From Euryarchaeota archaeon UBA111 (GTDB taxonomy: Archaea; Thermoplasmatota; Poseidoniia; Poseidoniales; Poseidoniaceae): 10,706 nucleotides of DNA. The position numbers and the translations under genes were made by a program. Each line of letters begins with the position of its first letter. The first letter of the stretch is position 1. The notes under the pieces were generated by a model that saw only the letters and a program-made list of their open reading frames with translations, made no database searches and was not told where the DNA came from. The DNA lies in contig DAWS01000143.1 of NCBI GenBank assembly GCA_002506025.1, forward strand, positions 35,002 to 45,707. Direction: 5' to 3'. Below are positions 1 through 6,501 of this stretch, in pieces.

Positions 1-644
1 ATAAAATGGAGTAGTTTCTTTACTCCATTTGGAGTAACATGTCCACAAGTATCACACACACACAATCGTCTAACACCTAATTCCATGGCTCGCTGGTAGA
101 TTGCTTTGACATCTTCGGGATTTGATCTTGTTGTATCTTCGGTAACGAACATAACCGGAACATCATTTTCAACAGCATAGGAAACCGCTTTTTCCATGGT
201 TGAAATTAATTTCTCCATTGTCCATCCTTCGGTATATTGCCTGATTGGACTAGTACCGAGGAATGCAGAGGCTTGGATTTGAATCCCGTGCTTTTCCTGC
301 ATTTCGACCAATGGCTCGATATCTTGCATCAAGGTTCTAACTGCTGCTCCTGGTCTAATTTGATATTCATTATCAATGATGTGAGATAACATAGCGTTAA
401 TGTGCTCGCGATGAAAAGGTCCTGCTCCGGGTAAACCTAAATCCACCTTTTGAATACCTAACCTCTCCATATAGGATAATAATTCTGTTTTCTCAGGGAT
501 GGTTGGGTTTCTGGCGCTGGGACTCTGTAGTCCATCTCGAAGTGTCTCATCGTCGAACCATACTCCGTGTGGGTGATCGGCAGGATTACGCTTAATCTCG
601 TAATCAATTACATTCCAATCAAAAATCAACTTACTGCTATCCAT
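1..644 (-). CDS. DRE-TIM metallolyase, LeuA/homocitrate synthase-like, C-terminus off window
   Basis: This is the N-terminal 214 complete codons of an acyl-CoA-condensing or lyase enzyme of the HMGL-like TIM barrel family (2-isopropylmalate, homocitrate or citramalate synthases, HMG-CoA lyase). The barrel opens with DDETLRDGLQSP at residues 31-42, whose R36-D37 pair is the catalytic and metal-binding signature. EDTTR (169-173) and CDTCGHVTP (197-205) are later barrel-strand motifs. The metal-binding HxH motif would lie beyond the left edge. The ATG at 644 is preceded by AGGTGA (650-655) with a 5-base spacer, which supports this start. It lies 71 bases downstream of gyrA on the same strand, so read-through from the gyrase operon is possible. 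Two features are atypical for true LeuA: RDGLQ instead of RDGEQ, and SPIR (132-135) where LeuA usually has SPIH. The family call is firm. The substrate cannot be assigned, so no gene symbol is given. Confidence 0.85.
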   Translation of the reverse strand, partial: MDSSKLIFDWNVIDYEIKRNPADHPHGVWFDDETLRDGLQSPSARNPTIPEKTELLSYMERLGIQKVDLGLPGAGPFHREHINAMLSHIIDNEYQIRPGAAVRTLMQDIEPLVEMQEKHGIQIQASAFLGTSPIRQYTEGWTMEKLISTMEKAVSYAVENDVPVMFVTEDTTRSNPEDVKAIYQRAMELGVRRLCVCDTCGHVTPNGVKKLLHF

Positions 645-649
645 AAGTG

Positions 650-655
650 TCACCT
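650..655 (-). promoter_or_regulatory. Shine-Dalgarno site of the LeuA-like gene
   Basis: Reads AGGTGA on the minus strand, 5 bases before the ATG at 644. It fixes the start of the LeuA-like gene. No convincing TATA box was seen in the 71 bases after gyrA. Confidence 0.6.
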
Positions 656-715
656 ACAACGCTTCGGTTGTTTCAACCACACCCGTTATTCAATTTGAAT
701 CCGTCGATATGACCG

Positions 716-3478
716 TCACTCTTCCTCAAGCGAATCTGATTGCTGAGCGGCTTCAAATTCTTCCCTAGTAATTACTCCATCGCCATCTGCATCCATGGCA
801 TCAAATTGGTCGTCCTCAAGTAACTCTGCTGGGAGTCGAGCAGTAAATATGATTTCATCAGTGTAACCATCACGAGTCTTGTTTCTTAATTCCATAATTC
901 TCGTTCCCTTGGATTTCTTAGTTTTGGTGTCTTTTGTTTGTCCAGTAACAATTCTAATCATCATACCTTTCTTAGTCAAAATAAACAGGTTGTCACCTAG
1001 GTCAGGAATATGTTTAGCTGATATAATCTCATCGTCATCGTCTATTCTCATGGTGAAAGCACCTTTAGCACCAGGCCGGGTTTTCCTGTAACCATCGGTC
1101 TTGAACATTGGTTCGTTTGTTTCTTTATGCAACCTTTGCGAACCATCCTCGTTCATTATTGGTAACCTTTCTGCAGTGCCTAGACGGCTGCGCTTCGCCA
1201 TACCATTCTTGGTAATGGTGAGTATATTTGTTTCTGGATTCTCGGTAGCAATCATGGCAACTACGTGACCACCATCAGCACCTTTACGGTTTCCAGTTTT
1301 AATCCCGTAAACCCCTCCAGAAACCCTACCGGATGCTCTAATTCCTGCACAAGCAAAACGACTTGCAAAGCCAGTGCTTGATATCATCACAATATCAGCA
1401 TCATCGGTGCCAGAGCGAACATTGACAAGCGAATCACCATCAAGTTTGAATCTCAAGGCATACTTTCCGTTTCTATTTATTCTGACGTATTCCTCAAGTT
1501 TGGTCTTCTTTATGAGCCCCATCCTTGTAGCAAACAAGAGATAATTACCGGCTGGATTTTCGAGTAACTCCCTGCTAATTGGCAGGATTGATACTATGTT
1601 TTCATCGTCACGTAAACTTTCCAACAAATTGCGAATATGGCTGCCTCTGGACAACCTGCTTCCAAGTGGAGTTTCCCAAGCTTTGAGCCCATACACTCTA
1701 CCTTGATCGGTAAAAATTAGCAGTCGGTCTTTACTGAAGCAAGTAATAATCAGTTGGGGAGTGTCTTCTTCCTTGGTTGTGACACCTTTGAGTCCCTTAC
1801 CACCTCTATTCTGTACTCTGAACGCCTCAACTGGAAGGTGTCTGATATAGTTGTCCTCACTAAGGGTAATTGCAATTGCTCTCTCTTCAATCAAATCCTC
1901 CCGGTCCATCGACAACGGCATTGGGTCGATGTAAGAGCGCCTTTCATCCCCATGTTTCTCAACCATTTCGTTTAATTCCTCTAGCAGTATGGTCAACCTT
2001 CTGAGTCTTGAAGCAATGATATCGTTCAAATCTGCAATCTTGGTTTGTAGTTCAGTATATTCATTTTGAACCTTTTCTACATCCAATCTGCTTAGCTGAT
2101 ACAATCTACGCTCGGCAATTGCTTTGGCTTGCGCTTCAGTAAAGTCAAAAGGAGCAATATTAGGGAAGTTCTCATCGCCTTTCAATACGCTTTCAAACTG
2201 TTCTCTGGAAGCACTCCCTTTACCCACTTCTATAACATCGTCTATCCGATCTTGCGCCTTGACAAGACCCTCGAGAATGTGAGCTCTGGCTTCCGCTTTT
2301 TCTAATTCAAATTTAGCTCTGCGCTCGATTACTGATTCTCTATGCTGGACATAAGTGTGTAACATCACTGGCAAGGTTAGCAATACAGGTCTACCGTCCA
2401 ATATACCCATCATGTTCGCTGAATAAGATTCCTGTAACCGACTCGACTTATACAATTGATTCAGAACGGCGTTTGGGTCAGCGTTATTTTTCACCTCGAT
2501 AACTACCCTAATGCCTTCTTTAGATGACTCATCACGAATATCTCTGATTCCAACCACTGTGCCTTTCGTGACCAAGTCAGCAATTTGGACAAGCATGTCT
2601 GCCTTCTTAACTTGATAAGGGATTTCGTGAATAATTATACGTTTGCCGTTAGAGTCATCGAGAACATCACACTTCGATCTAACGTGAAATCTACCCTTTC
2701 CTGATGAATACATATCGTATATCCCATCAACGCCGTGAATTCCAGCACCGGTTGGGAAATCTGGTCCTTTTACGTGCTCCATGTACTCTTCTATAGAAAT
2801 AGCTGGAACAGTGTTAGATTCTACCCCTTCAGCAATTATTGTGTTGACATGGAGATTGACTGCGCCAGCAACCTCGGTTAGATTGTGAGGAGGTATACGT
2901 GTTGCCATACCAACAGCAATACCATCACTACCGTTGAGAATTAGGTTTGGTAAGCGTGATGGTAATACGGTTGGTTCTTGCTCCGAATCATCAAAGTTAG
3001 CCTGAAAGTCAACAGTGTTTTTGTCGATATCTTCAAGCATATGCTTGGAAATTTTGTCAAGTCTACTCTCAGTGTAACGCATTGCTGCCGGTGGATCACC
3101 ATCTATCGAACCAAAGTTTCCTTGGCCATCAACCAATGGATAGCGTAGGGAAAAATCCTGGGCCATTCTAACCATTGTGTCGTAGATAGACTGGTCTCCA
3201 TGTGGGTGATATTTACCCATAACTTCGCCCACTGAGCGAGCAGATTTACTGAATTTCTTATCTGATGTATGCCCACCTTCATGCATTCCATACAAAACCC
3301 TGCGATGGACTGGTTTCAAACCGTCTCTAGCATCAGGTAACGCTCTGCCGATAATAACAGACATCGCGTAGTTGATGTAAGAAGTCTTCAATTCGTCATT
3401 CAATGGTTGGTTGAGCAGATTACCTTGAACTGTGGCTTGGCCATCATCATCAATGTTATTATTTTCCTCAGATGTCAA
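716..3478 (-). CDS. gyrA: DNA gyrase subunit A with EF-hand-like C-terminal tail
   Basis: This is the DNA-cleaving and DNA-wrapping subunit of gyrase, which with GyrB forms the A2B2 enzyme that introduces negative supercoils. In its 920 residues the winged-helix region carries HPHGD (91-95). AAMRYTESRL (131-140) holds the catalytic Tyr135, which forms the phosphotyrosine link to DNA. The tower and coiled-coil regions follow to about residue 515. The C-terminal beta-pinwheel runs from about 530 to 882 and contains a GyrA box, QNRGGKG (556-562), the hallmark that separates gyrase from topoisomerase IV. The start is TTG at 3478, inside the gyrB stop region, with a perfect AAGGAGGTGA site 6 bases upstream. 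The position equivalent to E. coli Ser83 is Gln96, while the Asp87 equivalent is kept as Asp100. A loop of extra residues lies near 775-798. After the pinwheel comes a very acidic tail with a canonical EF-hand loop (896-907), which is not a standard part of GyrA. Archaeal gyrase is generally held to derive from bacteria by transfer. Confidence 0.97.
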   Translation of the reverse strand: MTSEENNNIDDDGQATVQGNLLNQPLNDELKTSYINYAMSVIIGRALPDARDGLKPVHRRVLYGMHEGGHTSDKKFSKSARSVGEVMGKYHPHGDQSIYDTMVRMAQDFSLRYPLVDGQGNFGSIDGDPPAAMRYTESRLDKISKHMLEDIDKNTVDFQANFDDSEQEPTVLPSRLPNLILNGSDGIAVGMATRIPPHNLTEVAGAVNLHVNTIIAEGVESNTVPAISIEEYMEHVKGPDFPTGAGIHGVDGIYDMYSSGKGRFHVRSKCDVLDDSNGKRIIIHEIPYQVKKADMLVQIADLVTKGTVVGIRDIRDESSKEGIRVVIEVKNNADPNAVLNQLYKSSRLQESYSANMMGILDGRPVLLTLPVMLHTYVQHRESVIERRAKFELEKAEARAHILEGLVKAQDRIDDVIEVGKGSASREQFESVLKGDENFPNIAPFDFTEAQAKAIAERRLYQLSRLDVEKVQNEYTELQTKIADLNDIIASRLRRLTILLEELNEMVEKHGDERRSYIDPMPLSMDREDLIEERAIAITLSEDNYIRHLPVEAFRVQNRGGKGLKGVTTKEEDTPQLIITCFSKDRLLIFTDQGRVYGLKAWETPLGSRLSRGSHIRNLLESLRDDENIVSILPISRELLENPAGNYLLFATRMGLIKKTKLEEYVRINRNGKYALRFKLDGDSLVNVRSGTDDADIVMISSTGFASRFACAGIRASGRVSGGVYGIKTGNRKGADGGHVVAMIATENPETNILTITKNGMAKRSRLGTAERLPIMNEDGSQRLHKETNEPMFKTDGYRKTRPGAKGAFTMRIDDDDEIISAKHIPDLGDNLFILTKKGMMIRIVTGQTKDTKTKKSKGTRIMELRNKTRDGYTDEIIFTARLPAELLEDDQFDAMDADGDGVITREEFEAAQQSDSLEEE
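758..793 (-). other. EF-hand calcium-binding loop motif in the GyrA tail
   Basis: Codons 896-907 of gyrA read DADGDGVITREE. This matches the EF-hand loop at every key position: Asp at 1, 3 and 5, Gly at 6, Ile at 8 and Glu at 12. Preceding residues (ELLEDDQF) and following residues (FEAAQQS) could form the two flanking helices. The surrounding tail (885-920) has 15 acidic residues and one basic residue. The motif match is seen directly. Calcium binding is inferred. Confidence 0.7.
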
Positions 3479-5417
3479 GATTGGTCACCTCCTTAGCGTG
3501 TTTTTCAATGAAATGTCTCCTATCTGGAACATCCTCACCCATTAATATCTCAAACATCCTGTCTGACTCTTCTGCATCTGCAACGGTGACTTTCAACATT
3601 GTTCTGGTCTCTGGGTTCATGGTTGTATTCCAAAGCTGCTCGGGGTTCATCTCACCCAGACCTTTGTAACGCTGAATCCCGATTTTTGCATTGGGGTTGT
3701 CCATCTTCATCTCGTCAATTATTCTGTCCCTTTCCTCATCAGTAAAGGCATACTTGCTATTACGGCCTTTTGTAACTTGATACAACGGTGGCTGAGCAAT
3801 GTAAACATAGCCTTCAACAATTGCCCGCTTCATAAAACGCCAAAGGAATGTCAGCATCAGCGTTCTAATGTGAGCACCATCAACGTCGGCGTCAGTCATG
3901 ATAATGATCTTGCGGTAACGCAACTTTTCAGGATTGAATGAACTTTCATCTTCCTCATCGTTCCCAACCCCAGCACCAAATGCTCTAATTATGGTTTGAA
4001 TCTCATTGTTTTGGAAAACTTTTGCTACATTTCTCCTTTGACGCTCAACATTCAATATTTTACCCCTTAGTGGCAAAATAGCCTGAATTCTGCGATCACG
4101 GCCTGTCTTGGCCGAACCACCTGCAGAATCACCCTCGACAAGATAGATTTCACATTCATTCGGATCTCTTGATTGGCAATCTGCTAATTTACCTGGCAGA
4201 CCACCTCCTTCCAATACACCTTTTCTTCTGGTCAAATCTTTTGCCTTTCTTGCAGCTTCTCTTGCCTTCGATGCCAGTACTGCCTTGTCAACGATTAATT
4301 TGGCCATAGACGGGTTCTCTTCAAAGTATTCGCCTAGCTTTTCATAAACCACAGTCTCGACGATGCTTGATACCTCACTACTGACCAATTTGTCTTTGGT
4401 TTGCGAAGAAAATGATGGGTCTGGGTGCTTAACACTCACAATTGAAGCGAGACCTTCTCTGACGTCTTCACCAGATAGCGAGTCTCCTTTGAGTAAATTT
4501 TTCTTTTTGGCGTAGGCATTAACGCTCTTGGTTAACGCACCCCTAAGTCCCGATAAGTGAGTTCCACCGTCCTTATTTCTGATGATGTTGGTGTAACATA
4601 ATATTGATTCGCTAAAGGCGTCAGACCACTGAAGAGCAAGGTCAACTGTTACTGTCCCTACCTCGATTTCTCGCTCGCCGGTAATTAGAATCACGTCTTT
4701 ATGCAACACTTGTCGGTGGTTGTTAATTTGTGAGACGAACTCGCTAATACCCCCTTCATAGAGGTGGTTGCTGACATGAGGTTCGCTGCCACGGTTATCC
4801 GTAATCACAATTTCTAGCCCCGCATTGAGGAAGGCTGTTTCCTTTAGACGGGTATCTATTTGTTCGAATTCAAACTCCGTTATATTTGTGAAGATTGACA
4901 AATCTGGCTTGAAGGTTATTTGTGTCCCAGTATCATCACAATCTCCTGTTACGCTTAGTGGTGAAACTGGCACGCCTTTTTCATAAGTTTGCTCGTGGAT
5001 TTTTCCGTCTCGATGGATGGTGACTTTCATCCATTCTGAAACAGCATTCACAGCAGATACTCCTACACCGTGCAGTCCTCCAGATACCTTGTATGAACTG
5101 TTATCGAATTTGCCGCCAGCATGTAGTTTTGTCATAATTACTTCAGCGGCGGAAATATTGAATTCTTCATGCATGCCTACGGGGATGCCACGACCAAAGT
5201 CTCGAACGGACAAAGTACCGCCTGAATTGATATTAACCTCGATTTTGTTGTTGTAACCAGCCAAGTGTTCGTCTACTGAATTGTCGACAACTTCCCATAT
5301 GCAGTGGTGTAGAGCAGAACCATCATGCGGATCGCCGATATACATTCCCGGTCTTTTTCTTACTGCTTCTAGACCTTCCAAAACCTGGATGCTGGATGCG
5401 CTATAATCGTCACTCAT
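3468..5417 (-). CDS. gyrB: DNA gyrase subunit B
   Basis: This is the ATP-hydrolysing subunit of gyrase, which supplies the ATP-operated gate and the TOPRIM metal site for DNA cleavage. The 649-residue length is the compact form found in most organisms, lacking the large insertion in the E. coli TOPRIM region. The GHKL ATPase domain carries Glu42 and Asn46 (WEVVDNSVDE), Asp73 and GRGIP (75-79), GGLHGVGV (113-120), and Arg136 and Thr165 at the same numbers as E. coli. The transducer lysine is Lys341 in SSQTKDKL. The TOPRIM domain carries EGDSAGG (428-434) and DADVDG (509-514), then RYKGLGEM (583-590) as a C-terminal family motif. Two departures are seen: Phe74 within RDFGRG, where Asn or Asp is usual, and Arg451 at the place of E. 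coli Lys447. The ATG at 5417 has GAGGTGA 6 bases upstream. It is the first gene of a gyrB-gyrA operon. Confidence 0.98.
   Translation of the reverse strand: MSDDYSASSIQVLEGLEAVRKRPGMYIGDPHDGSALHHCIWEVVDNSVDEHLAGYNNKIEVNINSGGTLSVRDFGRGIPVGMHEEFNISAAEVIMTKLHAGGKFDNSSYKVSGGLHGVGVSAVNAVSEWMKVTIHRDGKIHEQTYEKGVPVSPLSVTGDCDDTGTQITFKPDLSIFTNITEFEFEQIDTRLKETAFLNAGLEIVITDNRGSEPHVSNHLYEGGISEFVSQINNHRQVLHKDVILITGEREIEVGTVTVDLALQWSDAFSESILCYTNIIRNKDGGTHLSGLRGALTKSVNAYAKKKNLLKGDSLSGEDVREGLASIVSVKHPDPSFSSQTKDKLVSSEVSSIVETVVYEKLGEYFEENPSMAKLIVDKAVLASKAREAARKAKDLTRRKGVLEGGGLPGKLADCQSRDPNECEIYLVEGDSAGGSAKTGRDRRIQAILPLRGKILNVERQRRNVAKVFQNNEIQTIIRAFGAGVGNDEEDESSFNPEKLRYRKIIIMTDADVDGAHIRTLMLTFLWRFMKRAIVEGYVYIAQPPLYQVTKGRNSKYAFTDEERDRIIDEMKMDNPNAKIGIQRYKGLGEMNPEQLWNTTMNPETRTMLKVTVADAEESDRMFEILMGEDVPDRRHFIEKHAKEVTNLDI
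3485..3494 (-). promoter_or_regulatory. Strong Shine-Dalgarno site deciding the gyrA TTG start
   Basis: Reads AAGGAGGTGA on the minus strand, inside the 3' end of gyrB and 6 bases before the TTG at 3478. No ATG or GTG in the gyrA frame sits at a suitable distance, so this site identifies TTG as the start. Its placement before the gyrB stop (3468-3470) fits translational coupling. Confidence 0.85.
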
Positions 5418-5423
5418 TACATT

Positions 5424-5430
5424 TCACCTC
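5424..5430 (-). promoter_or_regulatory. Shine-Dalgarno site of gyrB
   Basis: Reads GAGGTGA on the minus strand with a 6-base spacer to the ATG at 5417. An overlapping out-of-frame ATG lies in the spacer, but the site is better placed for 5417. Confidence 0.7.
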
Positions 5431-5494
5431 TGGGGTTTGAAATTGGTCGAAAAATTTGCTCGTTTTTTTCCAGTTACTTGTTGACAAAATTACC

Positions 5495-5503
5495 CTATAA
5501 TTT
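5495..5503 (-). promoter_or_regulatory. Candidate TATA box for gyrB-gyrA
   Basis: Reads AAATTATAG on the minus strand. With the usual archaeal spacing of about 25 bases, transcription would begin near 5473. That gives a leader of roughly 55 bases with an A-tract (T-tract on plus, 5463-5469) and the Shine-Dalgarno site. No clear purine-rich BRE element lies upstream. Called by spacing and AT content only. Confidence 0.35.
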
Positions 5504-5531
5504 GGCCGCTATGTCACGAAACTCGGAACCC

Positions 5532-5570
5532 AAAACCCCTACCTTTGTCTACCGGAGAAGGGGGTATTTT
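5532..5570. repeat. Imperfect inverted repeat, possible operator
   Basis: AAAACCCCT (5532-5540) is matched by an AGGGGGTATTTT arm (5559-5570), giving 8 Watson-Crick pairs broken by a small bulge around a loop of about 18 bases. It sits between the two divergent promoters and upstream of both TATA candidates. A regulatory role is speculative. Confidence 0.25.
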
Positions 5571-5673
5571 AAGATAGTGGAAAATGCTAGATTTAGAGGG
5601 GAAATTTGCGACTAAATTTACTACTTTCAATGGTCAAATTTAGGTTATTCATCGAGCATTGGATAGCCGTGAG

Positions 5674-5683
5674 CATTAATAAT
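5674..5683 (+). promoter_or_regulatory. Candidate TATA box for a leaderless aroD transcript
   Basis: CATTAATAAT is centred about 25 bases before the aroD ATG, so the predicted start of transcription falls at or just before the start codon. No Shine-Dalgarno sequence precedes the ATG. Both facts fit a leaderless mRNA, which is common in archaea. Confidence 0.4.
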
Positions 5684-5703
5684 ACCTCCAAATTGGCAAG
5701 GCC

Positions 5704-6501
5704 ATGGCAGAACCAAAAGTGTGTGTCTCGCTCGAAGCAATCACTGTTGAAGAGATGATTGATGAAGCAACAAGGGCAAATATAGCTGGTGCTGACTATG
5801 TTGAAGTAAGATTCGACAAATTGTATTTGAATAAACCAGAACCAATCACCATGGTAAATGACGATGGCGAGGAGTATTCTAAAATGCCACCAATCGAAGA
5901 ATGGGGAGTAAAGGATTTCGAAGAGATCGACGTCGAGCAGGCAATAGCCAATCTGAAAGAAGGAATACCGGTGCCTGTTGTGTTTACCGCCAGAGCGGTG
6001 CGTGAAGGTGGTTTCTTTGCTGGAACTGAGCAAGAAAGGTTACAGATACTTGAGCAGGGAATTAAATCAGAAGTCAGTTTTGTTGACCTTGAATTGTCTA
6101 TAGAAAAGAAATCTAGGGACAAATTAGTCAAGCTAGCCAGCTCCTCTAACTGCCAAGTGATTGCATCGATACACGAGACAAAAGCGACACCAAGCGCGGA
6201 AGAAATTGTCACTATGGTAAAAGACAACTCCTCTCAAGGTGACATAATCAAGTTCTGTTCTACTGTAAGTAACCACCAAGACGCACTCCAAATCTTCCAA
6301 GCAGCAAATTCTCTTGTTGGCCAAGATTCAACCCACTCACTAATGGGGCTCGGTAATGGTGGAGATTGGGTGAGGTTACATGCACCTGTGCTAGATCAGG
6401 CAATTGTATACGCTACTATGATGAACAATTTCAGATTGTCAGACCGTGGGCTAATCAATGTAAGAGATCTCAGAGACGCATGGGCACTAATGGAATACTA
6501 A
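5704..6501 (+). CDS. aroD: 3-dehydroquinate dehydratase, type I
   Basis: This cytoplasmic enzyme converts 3-dehydroquinate to 3-dehydroshikimate, the third step of the shikimate pathway to aromatic amino acids, through a Schiff base. The Schiff-base lysine is Lys183 (DIIKFCSTV) and the general acid/base is His157 (IASIHE). EVRFD (34-38), FTARAVREGG (94-103) and VDLEL (127-131) are the usual strand-end motifs of this TIM barrel. At 265 residues it is slightly long, with an added acidic loop around 43-75. The conserved substrate-closing loop usually ends in PGQ, but here residues near 247-250 read DRGL, so the usual glutamine seems absent. The ATG at 5704 is the only reasonable start: an in-frame TAA lies at 5680-5682 and no other start codon comes between. 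No other shikimate genes are nearby. Its stop codon overlaps the convergent neighbour's stop. Confidence 0.94.
   Translation: MAEPKVCVSLEAITVEEMIDEATRANIAGADYVEVRFDKLYLNKPEPITMVNDDGEEYSKMPPIEEWGVKDFEEIDVEQAIANLKEGIPVPVVFTARAVREGGFFAGTEQERLQILEQGIKSEVSFVDLELSIEKKSRDKLVKLASSSNCQVIASIHETKATPSAEEIVTMVKDNSSQGDIIKFCSTVSNHQDALQIFQAANSLVGQDSTHSLMGLGNGGDWVRLHAPVLDQAIVYATMMNNFRLSDRGLINVRDLRDAWALMEY

Larger units (their letters stand above)
5418..5703. other. Divergent intergenic region between gyrB and aroD
   Basis: This 286-base region separates the divergent gyrB and aroD genes and must hold both promoters. It contains a TATA candidate for each gene, an imperfect inverted repeat in the middle (5532-5570), a short palindrome (CCAAATTGG, 5688-5696) at the predicted aroD start of transcription, and two copies of GAGCATT 17 bases apart (5654, 5671). 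No tRNA or other recognisable RNA gene was seen. A 27-codon minus-strand frame with a Shine-Dalgarno-like site (5593-5676) is described under findings. Confidence 0.6.

Noticed and set aside
666..678. Small hairpin GGTTG-TTT-CAACC after gyrA
   Set aside because: The stem is only 5 pairs and no T-run follows on the minus strand, so it is not a credible terminator.
5463..5469. T7 tract as a terminator on the plus strand
   Set aside because: No plus-strand gene reads into it. On the minus strand it is an A-tract in the gyrB leader.
5654..5677. Direct repeat GAGCATT, two copies 17 bases apart
   Set aside because: Seven bases in AT-rich spacer DNA can recur by chance, and the copies do not flank any recognised site.
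5418..5703. tRNA or structured RNA in the longest intergenic region
   Set aside because: No cloverleaf, T-loop GTTC motif or extended stem was found by eye.
5593..6033. 146-codon minus-strand open frame over the start of aroD
   Set aside because: Most of it is the antisense shadow of aroD. Only its short 3' part with its own ribosome-like site is worth noting.
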